Assembly (NCBI GenBank): GCA_903883945.1
Contig: CAISCV010000284.1
Coordinates: forward strand, 1 to 35,191
From: an uncultured Chitinophagaceae bacterium
Lineage (GTDB): Bacteria > Bacteroidota > Bacteroidia > Chitinophagales > Chitinophagaceae
Direction: 5' to 3'
Length of the DNA: 35,191 nt
The position numbers were made by a program, and so were the translations under genes. The notes beneath the pieces were generated by a model. That model was not told the origin of the DNA. It saw only the letters and a program-made list of their open reading frames with translations, and ran no database searches. How positions within the stretch are numbered: the first letter of the stretch is position 1; the number at the start of each line of letters is the position of its first letter. Shown one piece after another: positions 26,201-34,687 of this stretch.

Positions 26201-26722
26201 TTAATTCGTCACTTTAATACCCAACTCTCTCAATACATCATCGCTCTTATCCAATTTGGGGTCGGCAAATATAACGGTAATGCCTTCACTTTTATCTAGT
26301 ATGAAATCGTAGCTTCTTGCGACGGCTAATTTCGAAATAGCATTGTATACTTTATCCTGAATGGGCTTTACTAAGTTTTCTCTTTCTTTAAAGAGGTCAC
26401 CCTGATAACCAAATCTTTTCTTTTGTAACTCTCGAATTTCTTTCTCTTTATTTGTTATCTCCAACTGCCTCGACTTCTTCAATTCGTCTGTAAGCATATA
26501 TTGTTCGGCATCATAATCCTTGTACATCCTGTCGAGAACAGCTTGTTTGGCATCTATGTCTTTTTGCCAGCTTTCACTGATGTTCTGCATGCGCTTATCA
26601 AGCGCTTTATATTCTGGCATATTGCTCAGAATATACTTTGTATCTATGATAGCATACCGCTGTGCCGAGACCCTTATTGACAAAAGAGAAAGCACCATTA
26701 TTAAAGTTAAAAACCTATTCAT
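26201..26722 (-). CDS. OmpH/Skp-family periplasmic chaperone, copy 1
   Basis: A 173-residue secreted chaperone. The signal peptide covers residues 1-20 (ending VSAQ). The mature protein begins RYAIIDTKYILSNMPEYKALDKRM, very close to the Skp/OmpH consensus, followed by a long charged helical hairpin (about 45-125) and the closing segment YDFILDKSEGITVIFADPKLDKSDDVL. It is closer to the family norm than the next gene. It lies 47 bases downstream of bamA, and this order is conserved across Bacteroidetes, so a role in carrying outer-membrane proteins to BamA is well supported. Confidence 0.9.
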   Translation of the reverse strand: MNRFLTLIMVLSLLSIRVSAQRYAIIDTKYILSNMPEYKALDKRMQNISESWQKDIDAKQAVLDRMYKDYDAEQYMLTDELKKSRQLEITNKEKEIRELQKKRFGYQGDLFKERENLVKPIQDKVYNAISKLAVARSYDFILDKSEGITVIFADPKLDKSDDVLRELGIKVTN

Positions 26723-26769
26723 AACTGAGCGTATTATTCAAATAATTGAATTCCTGTAAAACCAATCAA

Positions 26770-29556
26770 CTATTCTGGTTCGTAGCCAAGCATAAAGGTA
26801 AATCTAGCTGCATCTTTCAAACTTCCACCTGGAGTCATTCTATCTAACCCAATACCATAATCAAATCCTAACAAACCAAACATAGGTAGGAAGAAACGCA
26901 TACCTACGCCCACAGATCTACGTAATTGGAATGGATTATAGTCTTGTACCGAATACCAACCATTTGCTGCTTCGAAAAAGGTTAAAGCATAGATGGTACT
27001 ACTCGCACTTAAACTTAATGGGTATCTGACCTCTAGGCTATACTTATTAAATATGGTAAAGTATTCCGAAGCACCAGATTGCTCGGGGTTGATGGATGGA
27101 TTGGAGGACTGGTACACCGGATATCCTCTTTGAGAAATTATTTCATACCCTAATAGAGCCGATTGATTTGCTAAACCAGCATCCCCCACCTGAAAGCGTT
27201 CGAAAGGGGATATTTTTAGAGAGCTGTTATATCTACCCAAGAAACCATATTTGGCTGCCGCTTTTAAAACAAACATTTGGTTTCTATCTGCACCGGTTGG
27301 CTTACTCAGTGGAACATACCATTCACCATTGAAACGCCACTTATAGTATTCAATCCATTTGTATGGATTAGACTGATTGGCCGTTCCTTTCCATATTGAA
27401 GAGTATGGAGGCGTTAAAGCTAAACTCAACAGAAGATTGGATCCACTACTTGGAAACTGTGGTTGATTGATAGAGTTACGTTCTATAGCAGCTTTGAAGT
27501 TAAGATTGTAAGAATCACCATTATCATAACCTGGCAAATTGACCCGGTCTATAAAGTAGTTACTCAACTTATATCGAGACAAGTTTAAACCCAAAGAAGC
27601 AGAGAAATAATCATCCGGCCAAGTCAATTGCTTACCAAAGTTGATACCACCTCCCGTAGTTCTGATATAGCTATCAGAGGTATTAGAATAAGTTCCTGTA
27701 ACTGGGTTATAAGAGTTTGAGAATTTAGTGTCAAACAAGGAGAAAGACAAGGTATTTCTTTTTTTACCCCCCACCCAAGGTTCTGTGAAGGAGAAGTTGT
27801 AAGATCTAAATGCCCTACCATTACTTTGTACACGTATGCTCAACTTCTCCCCATCACCCATTGGCAAAGGATCCCAAGCTTTTTTGTGAAATAAGTTCTT
27901 AGTTGAGAAGTTATTGAATGTTACACCTAATGTACCTGTCAAACCAATATTTCCGCCCCATCCTGCACTCAATTCTAATTGGTCGCTAGATTTTTCTTCA
28001 ACAGTATAATTGATATCAACTGTTCCGTCATCAGGATTTGGCACAGGGTTAATACCTATTTTCTCTGGATTAAAGAAATTCAATTGGGCTATTTCGCGCT
28101 GAGAGCGTATCAGATTTGTTTTGCTAAACTTATCCCCAGGCACAGTTCTCAATTCCCTTCTCACAATGTATTCCTTTGTTTTCTCATTCCCCGAGATACG
28201 GATATTCTTAATGGTTGCTTGTGGCCCTTCTACTATTCTTATTTCATAGTCGATGGTATCATTATACACTGCAACTTCCACAGGATCCGTACGGAAGAAC
28301 AAGTATCCTTCATCCTGATATAAAGTACTGATGTCTGTTCCTTCTGGTGCACCCTTTCCAAGTCTTTTATTTAGCAGGTCGGCATTGTATATATCACCCT
28401 TTTGTATCCCTAATACAACAGTAAGAAGCGAATCGTTGTATTTTGTATTTCCTCTCCAAACAATATTGCCAAAGTAATATTTATGCCCTTCATTTATTTT
28501 AATATCAATATTAAAGGATCCCTTAGAGTTCTTAAATACCTTGTCTTTTACTATAGCTGCATCCCTGTAACCAAGGCTGTTGTAGTAATCAATCAATTTG
28601 TCCTTATCATCCGCATATTTCTTTTCATTAAATTTGGCTGATGTAAAGAACTTTAAACGAACATAAGGATCTAACAATTTCTTGGTATATGAAAACGTAA
28701 GATACCCATGATCTTTAAGATAGTCATCAAAAGTGTAATGCTTGGGTGTTATAAAACCACCACTATTATCTGGAGGATAAAGCGTTAACCTTGATTGCTC
28801 TTTTGTGTCTTTTAGTTTGCCTTTAAGTTTAGCTTCATCAATGGTATTTCCATCAAAGCTAATATTGTTAATACGTGTTTTAGATCCTTTATCTATGTTG
28901 AAAACAATGGAAAGAGAGTTTTGCAAAGTCTTATCTTTCTGTTCTTCAATTTTGGTTTTTACGTCCTGGTAGCCCTTTTCTGCATAAAATTTATTTATCG
29001 CATCAATGGCAGAACGTTTCATATTTTCAGTAACTACCCTTCCTACAACCAATCCCGATTTGGTTTTTAAATCATCTGCATCCCCTTTAGAAACACCAAT
29101 AAAAGAATATTTGGCAAGACGGGGGCGCTCTGTAACGGCTATCTCTACGGTAATATTTTTTCCTTCAAGCTTGGTGATGTTGATAGCAATATTACTAAAA
29201 TAGTTCTGACCCCATAATTTAGTAATTGCTTTAGAGAAATTATCTCCTCCGGGAATAGTAACCTCATCTCCAACATTTAAACTAGAAACAGAAACAAGTA
29301 GATTCTCATCAAAAAAATGATTGCCAATTACTTTTATTGCAGCAATTTTATACTTTTTAGGAACTTTTTGAGTAAAAATATTTAATAAGTCGGCATCTAT
29401 AGAGGTGATAGACGTATCCTTAAGGTTCTCTTGGGCGTGAACATTAATAGAAAAAGAGGTAATTATGAAAGCTAAAAATAATAATCTATAAACTAACTGC
29501 ATCCAGTTGGGGGTTTGTAATTGACCTGAAGACTGTTTTAAAACGAGAGCTTTCAA
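26770..29556 (-). CDS. bamA: Outer-membrane protein assembly factor BamA
   Basis: A 928-residue Omp85-family protein that folds and inserts beta-barrel proteins into the outer membrane. The signal peptide covers about residues 19-42 (ending HAQ). The start could be 29556, or Met19 at 29502 with a cleaner signal peptide; I keep the longer frame. POTRA domains follow to about residue 530, with typical elements such as IAAIKVIGNHFFDENLL, ITVEIAVTERPRLAKYSFIG, and IKNIRISGNEKTKEYIVRREL. The barrel begins around ELSAGWGGNIG and ends FTFMLGYEPE. The lid motif region GYPVYQSS lies near residue 815. It is longer than E. coli BamA (about 810), usual for Bacteroidetes. It lies between uppS and two ompH genes, its usual partners. 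Confidence 0.93.
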   Translation of the reverse strand: MKALVLKQSSGQLQTPNWMQLVYRLLFLAFIITSFSINVHAQENLKDTSITSIDADLLNIFTQKVPKKYKIAAIKVIGNHFFDENLLVSVSSLNVGDEVTIPGGDNFSKAITKLWGQNYFSNIAINITKLEGKNITVEIAVTERPRLAKYSFIGVSKGDADDLKTKSGLVVGRVVTENMKRSAIDAINKFYAEKGYQDVKTKIEEQKDKTLQNSLSIVFNIDKGSKTRINNISFDGNTIDEAKLKGKLKDTKEQSRLTLYPPDNSGGFITPKHYTFDDYLKDHGYLTFSYTKKLLDPYVRLKFFTSAKFNEKKYADDKDKLIDYYNSLGYRDAAIVKDKVFKNSKGSFNIDIKINEGHKYYFGNIVWRGNTKYNDSLLTVVLGIQKGDIYNADLLNKRLGKGAPEGTDISTLYQDEGYLFFRTDPVEVAVYNDTIDYEIRIVEGPQATIKNIRISGNEKTKEYIVRRELRTVPGDKFSKTNLIRSQREIAQLNFFNPEKIGINPVPNPDDGTVDINYTVEEKSSDQLELSAGWGGNIGLTGTLGVTFNNFSTKNLFHKKAWDPLPMGDGEKLSIRVQSNGRAFRSYNFSFTEPWVGGKKRNTLSFSLFDTKFSNSYNPVTGTYSNTSDSYIRTTGGGINFGKQLTWPDDYFSASLGLNLSRYKLSNYFIDRVNLPGYDNGDSYNLNFKAAIERNSINQPQFPSSGSNLLLSLALTPPYSSIWKGTANQSNPYKWIEYYKWRFNGEWYVPLSKPTGADRNQMFVLKAAAKYGFLGRYNSSLKISPFERFQVGDAGLANQSALLGYEIISQRGYPVYQSSNPSINPEQSGASEYFTIFNKYSLEVRYPLSLSASSTIYALTFFEAANGWYSVQDYNPFQLRRSVGVGMRFFLPMFGLLGFDYGIGLDRMTPGGSLKDAARFTFMLGYEPE

Positions 29557-29640
29557 TAATTATCAATTTGCTTTAAAAGTGGCAAATTAAAGGCATATTT
29601 TAAAAGTCTTTGTTAAATAAGAAGTTAAACAAATCACACT

Positions 29641-30414
29641 TTAAGAGATTAGGGTACTTGTGGTCTCTTCTTCTTCAATTTGTTTACTTGTTTTGCCAAA
29701 GCGTCTTTGTCTGTTTTGGAAGTCAATGATGGCTTCATACAGGTTTTCTTTTCTAAAGTCTGGCCAGCGGGTATTCGTGAAATAAAGCTCAGCATAAGCT
29801 AGTTGATATAACAAAAAGTTACTGATTCGATACTCGCCACTGGTACGAATCATCAGCTCAGGATCGGGAAAATCACTTGTGCTCAAATATTGTTGTAATG
29901 TATCCTGGTTAATATCGTCCGCTTTTATTTTCCCACTCTCTACATCATGCCCAATTCTTTTCACGGCGTCTGTCAGTTCCCAACGGCTGCTATAGCTTAG
30001 TGCCATCACAAGGTTCAATCCTGTATTTTGACTTGTAAGAAAAATAGATTCTTCCAAAGCCTTCACCGCAAAAGGTGGCAGCATGTTCATATCTCCAATA
30101 ATGTGTAGCTTGATATTGTTTTTATTCAGAATCGGCACTTCCTTTCGAACGGTTTCAGCCAATAATGCCATCAAGCCATTCACTTCTGGTTCTGGCCTAT
30201 CCCAATTTTCTGTGCTGAAAGCATAAAGAGTAAGGTAACCAACACCCAAATCGGAGCAGCCTTCTACAATATTCCGCACGCTTTCAACGCCGTGATAATG
30301 CCCGTACAAACGCTCTTGCCCTTTCTCGGCAGCCCATCTACCATTGCCATCCATAATGATTGCAATGTGTTTGGGCAATTTATGTAAGTCTATTTGTTCT
30401 ATGATTGAAGACAT
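29641..30414 (-). CDS. uppS: Isoprenyl transferase (undecaprenyl diphosphate synthase)
   Basis: A 257-residue cis-prenyltransferase that builds the C55 lipid carrier used for peptidoglycan and polysaccharide synthesis. Signature motifs are HIAIIMDGNGRWA (around 18-30, with the catalytic Asp), GHYHGVESVR, TLYAFSTENWDRP, and the C-terminal DPELMIRTSGEYRISNFLLYQLAYAELYF, followed by WPDF. Everything needed is present. The frame is open to 30489, but a -7 element at 30446-30453 lies inside that extension and 30414 gives the standard N-terminus. It is the first gene of the envelope unit; bamA follows on the same strand after an 84-base gap. Confidence 0.94.
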   Translation of the reverse strand: MSSIIEQIDLHKLPKHIAIIMDGNGRWAAEKGQERLYGHYHGVESVRNIVEGCSDLGVGYLTLYAFSTENWDRPEPEVNGLMALLAETVRKEVPILNKNNIKLHIIGDMNMLPPFAVKALEESIFLTSQNTGLNLVMALSYSSRWELTDAVKRIGHDVESGKIKADDINQDTLQQYLSTSDFPDPELMIRTSGEYRISNFLLYQLAYAELYFTNTRWPDFRKENLYEAIIDFQNRQRRFGKTSKQIEEEETTSTLIS

Positions 30415-30445
30415 AATGTATAAATAACTTCTTGAGAAGATGTCG

Positions 30446-30453
30446 CAAAAGTA
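30446..30453 (-). promoter_or_regulatory. -7 promoter element of the uppS-bamA unit
   Basis: The minus strand reads TACTTTTG followed by CG, an exact TAnnTTTG match, 32 bases before the uppS start codon. It decides the uppS start at 30414. Confidence 0.5.
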
Positions 30454-30632
30454 ATAAAATGGTAATAAGCAATAGGTTAAAATAAACAAAGAACATTTTG
30501 CAGCTTTCTGGAATCAATTTTATGGCGTTGCCATTTAGTTTCTACTGCACAATTATCGCTAAATTAAATTGCCATAAAAGCCCTCATTACCTCCCATCAA
30601 CTGCTCAAATTAAAACATTACCTATTTTCCTT

Positions 30633-30640
30633 TAGTTTCG
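30633..30640 (+). promoter_or_regulatory. -7-like element of the PfkB kinase gene
   Basis: TAGTTTCG, one base from the consensus, 25 bases before the ATG at 30665. Confidence 0.4.
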
Positions 30641-30664
30641 CCGTCAAATTATAAAACAATAAGT

Positions 30665-31585
30665 ATGTCTTTAGTAGTAGTAGGTTCTATGGCTTTCGAT
30701 CAGATAGAAACGCCATTTGGAAAAACTGATAAAATAATTGGTGGTGCAGGTACTTTCATCGCTTGGTGTGCTAGCAACTTTACAGGAGTAAAGCAAATCT
30801 CTGTTGTTGGTGGCGATTTCCCTCAGTCAGAATTAGATACACTCACCGCTCGTGGAGTAGCTTTGGAAGGAGTACAAATCAAAAAAGATGAAAAGACCTT
30901 CTTCTGGAGCGGCCGTTACCACATGGACATGAATACGCGCGATACCTTAGTTACAGAACTAAATGTATTGGGCGATTTTAAACCCGTTGTGCCAGATAGT
31001 TATCAGGATTGCGAGTTCTTGATGTTGGGTAATCTTGCACCTTCTGTACAGAGCAGCGTAATTGAACAGTTGAAAACAAAGCCTAAGTTGATTGTAATGG
31101 ATACCATGAACTTCTGGATGGATATTGCACTCGACGACCTCAAACATACCCTTAGTTTGGTAGATGTGTTGATGGTAAATGATAGCGAAGCCCGTCAGTT
31201 GAGTGGGGACTATTCATTGGTTCGTGCTGCACAAAAGATTTCTGCTATGGGGCCTAAGTTTGTAATCATCAAAAAAGGAGAACATGGTGCATTGTTGTTC
31301 CACGACAACCAGATTTTCTCCGCACCAGCTTTACCACTAGAAGAAGTTTTCGATCCAACAGGAGCAGGAGATACTTTCGCAGGTGGATTTATTGCACACT
31401 TGGCAAAGACAAAAGACATCAGCTTCAACAATATGAAAACCGCCATCATTGTAGGTAGCGCAATGGCTAGTTTTGCTGTAGAGAAGTTTGGAACAGAAAG
31501 ATTAAGGTCTCTTACTAAAGAAGAAATCCACGAGAGAATAGGACAATTTGTACAACTATCAACTTTTGATATAAACCTAGTTTAG
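30665..31585 (+). CDS. PfkB-family sugar or nucleoside kinase
   Basis: A 306-residue ribokinase-fold kinase. The N-terminal GGAGTFIAWCASNF (26-39) holds the substrate-binding glycines, and DPTGAGDTFAGGF (230-242) is the anion hole with catalytic base Asp236. The lid segment around 75-95 (FFWSGRYHMDMN) is unlike ribokinase and recalls the adenosine-kinase-like branch. Substrate cannot be read from sequence; adenosine, inosine or a sugar are all possible. It is the plus-strand partner of a convergent deoxyhypusine-synthase-like gene, with a palindromic heptamer repeat between them. Confidence 0.87.
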   Translation: MSLVVVGSMAFDQIETPFGKTDKIIGGAGTFIAWCASNFTGVKQISVVGGDFPQSELDTLTARGVALEGVQIKKDEKTFFWSGRYHMDMNTRDTLVTELNVLGDFKPVVPDSYQDCEFLMLGNLAPSVQSSVIEQLKTKPKLIVMDTMNFWMDIALDDLKHTLSLVDVLMVNDSEARQLSGDYSLVRAAQKISAMGPKFVIIKKGEHGALLFHDNQIFSAPALPLEEVFDPTGAGDTFAGGFIAHLAKTKDISFNNMKTAIIVGSAMASFAVEKFGTERLRSLTKEEIHERIGQFVQLSTFDINLV

Positions 31586-31645
31586 TGGTTAGTTATTAGT
31601 GATTAGTGGTTAGTATGTATTAAACTAACCACTAATCACTAACCA
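31583..31645. repeat. Palindromic heptamer repeat between convergent genes
   Basis: Five imperfect heptamers of the type TTAGTGG/TTAGTTA/TTAGTGA begin at the PfkB stop. Their mirror copies follow after ATGTATTAA. The innermost 19 bp (31596-31614 with 31624-31642) pair perfectly. There is no strong T run on either side, so it may be a dispersed intergenic palindrome that also blocks read-through. Confidence 0.8.
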
Positions 31646-31652
31646 CTGATAA

Positions 31653-32627
31653 CTAAAGTCCTAGTATCCACGCAAAAATTAATGGCGCTACAATCGTAGC
31701 ATCACTTTCTACGATGAATTTAGGTGTATGAATATCTAGCTTACCCCAGGTTATTTTCTCATTAGGCACAGCACCACTATACGAACCATAAGAAGTAGTA
31801 CTATCGCTTATCTGACAGAAATAACTCCAGAACGGCACATCATGCCACTCCAGATCCTGATACATCATCGGCACCACACAAATAGGAAAATCACCCGCAA
31901 TGCCACCACCAATCTGGAAGAATCCAACGCCTTTTCCACCACTGTTAGCACGGTACCATTCAGTCAAAAAAACCATGTATTCAATACCATTCTTCACAGT
32001 ACTAGCTTTCATTTCGCCCTTTATCACATAGCTCGCAAAGATGTTTCCTGTGGTGCTATCCTCCCAACCCGGAACGATGATAGGAATATTCTTTTCTGCG
32101 GCGGCTAATATCCAACTGTTTTTTGGGTCAATTTCATAGTACTGCTCCAACTCACCACTCAACACTGTTTTGTACAAAAACTCATGCGGAAAATACCTTT
32201 CCCCCTTCTCTTCTGCGTCTTTCCATTGTTTTACCAGGTGCTTTTGCAAGCGACGAAAAGCTTCTTCTTCCGGAATACAAGTATCTGTTACACGGTTGTA
32301 ATGATTCTCCAGCAAATCCCACTCATCTTGTGGCGTAAGGTCGCGGTAGTTAGGCACACGTTTGTAGTGGCTGTGTGCTACTAAGTTCATCACGTCTTCT
32401 TCCAGGTTAGCACCGGTACAACTGATGATATCCACTTTTCCCTGGCGAATCATTTCGGCAAAAGAAATACCCAACTCTGCTGTACTCATGGCACCAGCAA
32501 GGGTAACCATCATTTTACCCCCTTCAGTAAGGTGTGTTTCGTAGCCTTTGGCTGCATCCACCAATGCCGCTGCATTAAAGTGGCGATAGTGGTGTTCTAT
32601 AAATTGAGAAACCGGTCCTTTATTCAT
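31653..32627 (-). CDS. Deoxyhypusine synthase-like enzyme
   Basis: A 324-residue protein of the deoxyhypusine synthase (DHS) family. Conserved parts are TLAGAMSTAELG (42-53), ISCTGANLEEDV (68-79), IPIIVPGWEDSTTGN (181-195) and FFQIGGGIAGDFPICV (236-251), which form the NAD- and spermidine-binding sites. WGK at 294-296 corresponds to the lysine that carries the butylamine intermediate in DHS. In eukaryotes the acceptor is eIF5A, which bacteria lack, so this bacterial branch more likely transfers the aminobutyl group to a small amine, as homospermidine synthase does, or to an unknown acceptor. No other polyamine gene is next to it. The catalytic lysine and NAD site appear intact. Confidence 0.85.
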   Translation of the reverse strand: MNKGPVSQFIEHHYRHFNAAALVDAAKGYETHLTEGGKMMVTLAGAMSTAELGISFAEMIRQGKVDIISCTGANLEEDVMNLVAHSHYKRVPNYRDLTPQDEWDLLENHYNRVTDTCIPEEEAFRRLQKHLVKQWKDAEEKGERYFPHEFLYKTVLSGELEQYYEIDPKNSWILAAAEKNIPIIVPGWEDSTTGNIFASYVIKGEMKASTVKNGIEYMVFLTEWYRANSGGKGVGFFQIGGGIAGDFPICVVPMMYQDLEWHDVPFWSYFCQISDSTTSYGSYSGAVPNEKITWGKLDIHTPKFIVESDATIVAPLIFAWILGL

Positions 32628-32648
32628 TATTTTCTATTTTAGAGGCGG

Positions 32649-32656
32649 CGAAAATA
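32649..32656 (-). promoter_or_regulatory. -7-like element of the DHS-like gene
   Basis: The minus strand reads TATTTTCG followed by CC, one base from consensus, 22 bases before the start codon at 32627. Confidence 0.4.
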
Positions 32657-32949
32657 GTTTTTTTGGGCGTTAGTAGTCGGTAATTTTTAAAACAAAATAG
32701 CAAACTGATTCTCTTTTAGATTTTAGCGAGTGGTGTGGAATAACGAGGAATATATTGATTGATAAGGATACAACCAATAACCACAAGCAGATGAATGGAT
32801 GTTTCGAAAGAGTATTTTTGCTTTAGAAAGCTAATCATAATGCCATCCACGAATTATATCTTTCTTTTCCCTCGAATTATATGCGGTTGTTTTTGTCTAT
32901 CTCTATAAACTAAATGATGAATAATTTGTAGTTGTTGAAAATTATAACA
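32657..32949. other. Intergenic region before the DUF2911 gene
   Basis: Divergent promoters for the DHS-like and DUF2911 genes must lie here. Apart from the -7 element of the former I see no defined structure. Confidence 0.35.
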
Positions 32950-33510
32950 ATGAAAAAATTTATCTTCTCCCTCGCTTTATTGAGTTTTATTGTTGCCTGT
33001 TCGGCACAAAAGAATAAAACTAGTTTAGCTCCAAGTCCGATGGCTATGAGCTATTTGCCCGACAATTATCCGCTGTTAAAAATTGATGGTAAAACAAAAG
33101 AAGACCCTATTGCAAGGGTAATTTACTGCCGACCACAAAAGAAAGGTAGAACCACTTTTGGTGGAATAGTCCCCTACAATGAAAATTGGAGATTAGGTGC
33201 CAACGAAGCGACCGAAATTGAGTTCTTTAAACCAATTACCATTGCAGGAACTGCTGTAGCTACTGGTCGATACACCCTCTATTGCGTTCCTACGCCCACC
33301 AAATGGACAATTATTTTAAGTAAAGACAATTACACTTGGGGTAGTTATGGCTATGATGCGAAAAAAGATGTTTTACGCACTGATATCCCTGTAACTAAAA
33401 ATGATAAAGTAACCGAAGCATTTACTATGTATTTTGAGGATGCAAAGCCCGGCGCCAACCTCATTATGCTTTGGGATGATGTGAAAACAAGTTTGCCCAT
33501 TGGTTTATAA
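32950..33510 (+). CDS. DUF2911-family lipoprotein
   Basis: A 186-residue exported protein with a lipoprotein signal (MKKFIFSLALLSFIVACSAQ, Cys17), so it is probably anchored in the envelope. The mature part has the pattern of the DUF2911 family: ARVIYCRPQKKGRTTFGGIVPYNENWRLGANEATEIEFFKPITIAG, then GRYTLYCVP and WTIILSKDNYTWGSYGYD, ending with a W-D-D segment. The family has no established function and is common in Bacteroidetes. A TTG 18 bases earlier (32932) would extend the frame but gives a poorer signal peptide, so ATG at 32950 is chosen. It ends in a strong terminator and forms a single-gene unit. Confidence 0.85.
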   Translation: MKKFIFSLALLSFIVACSAQKNKTSLAPSPMAMSYLPDNYPLLKIDGKTKEDPIARVIYCRPQKKGRTTFGGIVPYNENWRLGANEATEIEFFKPITIAGTAVATGRYTLYCVPTPTKWTIILSKDNYTWGSYGYDAKKDVLRTDIPVTKNDKVTEAFTMYFEDAKPGANLIMLWDDVKTSLPIGL

Positions 33511-33527
33511 GCAGATACAAAATACTG

Positions 33528-33558
33528 AAAAGCCCCGAACGATTCGTTTGGGGCTTTT
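33528..33558 (+). terminator. Terminator after the DUF2911 gene
   Basis: AAAAGCCCCGAACG pairs with CGTTTGGGGCTTTT (14 bp with one G-U), loop ATT. It can act in both directions, since the nuclease fragment converges on it. Confidence 0.88.
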
Positions 33559-33586
33559 AGTTTAGACAGGTTGCATCAAAGTACTA

Positions 33587-33985
33587 TTACTCTTCCCCCA
33601 ATTCAAAATGCAGTCTATCTTGTTCTATCAGTTGTTTAAGTTCTTCCTCTTTGGGTAAATAAAGCAGGTAATTGCTTGCAAACAGATTGTTTTTATCATC
33701 AAGTACCGAATACTTTACAATAGTTTCATCTTTTTCTGAACAAAGCAGTATGCCAATAGTAGGGTTGTCATTTTCGGTACGTTTCATATCATCATACATT
33801 CGAACATACATATCTATTTGTCCAATATCCTGATGACTCAAAGAACCTGTTTTCAGGTCGATGATTACAAAACATTTCAGAATATAATTATAAAATACTA
33901 GGTCAATAAAAAAGTCGGATGTATCAGCCTTCAGTCTCTCAACCTCCAACTCTTGACCTCTCTTTATGCTCTTGTTAGTGCCAAC
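33587..33985 (-). pseudogene. DUF1016 (YhcG-type) PDDEXK nuclease, C-terminal remnant
   Basis: The open frame after the in-frame TGA at 33986-33988 encodes about 132 residues, with TTG at 33949 as the first plausible start (120 residues). It contains the C-terminal nuclease core of the DUF1016/YhcG family: DFFIDLVFYN, VIIDLKTGSLSHQDIGQIDMYV, NPTIGILLC and the final YLPKEEEL. The D...D-x-K residues of a PD-(D/E)xK site are there. Full members have roughly 330-380 residues, with an N-terminal winged-helix part and further PDDEXK elements; here these are missing. The sequence upstream of about residue Glu-Leu-Glu-Val no longer resembles the family. This is therefore a 5'-deleted remnant, probably cut when the neighbouring gene or mobile DNA arrived. 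Confidence 0.75.
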
Positions 33986-33997
33986 TCATAATTGGGT

Positions 33998-34639
33998 CTA
34001 GCAAGTAATGCTAAATACAGCGCTTTCTATGCCTACCATCACATCAGCCACCATAAAGAATGCCCGGTATTGCCTTTTTTCGGCTTGCCCAACTACTTCG
34101 TTGGGGCGGGTATCTATAAAAGTGGTTTTTGTAACCGTAGCCAAAAGCATAAACACCGTTTCTGTGCCGCGCATACTATACAACAAGAGTCCATCTGCAT
34201 GACCTCTTATGTATTTAATATGAACATGATTACCTTCAAACCAAAGGGTCAACACTGGTTGCGCCGTAGAGAAATCGATTACAATGTCTGAACCGATAAT
34301 CTTCAAAGCTTTACCAACGGTTACTGTATACAAGGCATTCTTTTTCAATTGACCCACAAAAAGGGTTACTCTCTGAAAAATACCTGGCAGCACAGGCGTT
34401 GGCGCACCAGCAGGAGGTGTAAACACAGGAAAAGCCTGAAGCGTAACCGTTTGGGGACCATTTCGCAACGCATCTTTGGAGGATGAACTGGTTTTACTAA
34501 AAGCTTTTGCAGCTTCCAAAAACACAAGGCTATACCTAAAGGCGTTTGCATCGTTCAGCAACGAAAGCTGTTGTGGCGCACCAATACCCCAACCATTGGG
34601 CAATAGCGCAACCGCTGCTTGAAAATTGGTTAACCACAC
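33998..34639 (-). CDS. Uncharacterised protein, start probably lost at IS boundary
   Basis: A 213-residue protein if the GTG at 34639 is used. Without a start-codon requirement the frame stays open to 34687 and adds YYLPDGDNEREVWLTNF-like sequence. The N-terminal ~50 residues (WLTNFQAAV and so on) are helical. The C-terminal half (about 110-213) is strand-rich and ends VGQAEKRQYRAFFMVADVMVGIESAVFSITC, resembling a fibronectin type III-like sandwich. I recall Bacteroidetes proteins with this WL-x-NF start, PLG/PGIF middle and closing fold, but cannot name a function. There is no signal peptide. The upstream in-frame stop is the very TGA that ends the transposase, so the original ATG seems to have been displaced by insertion. 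Confidence 0.6.
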   Translation of the reverse strand: MWLTNFQAAVALLPNGWGIGAPQQLSLLNDANAFRYSLVFLEAAKAFSKTSSSSKDALRNGPQTVTLQAFPVFTPPAGAPTPVLPGIFQRVTLFVGQLKKNALYTVTVGKALKIIGSDIVIDFSTAQPVLTLWFEGNHVHIKYIRGHADGLLLYSMRGTETVFMLLATVTKTTFIDTRPNEVVGQAEKRQYRAFFMVADVMVGIESAVFSITC

Positions 34640-34687
34640 TTCCCTTTCATTGTCGCCATCTGGCAGATAATAGACCTCTTCGGAAAT

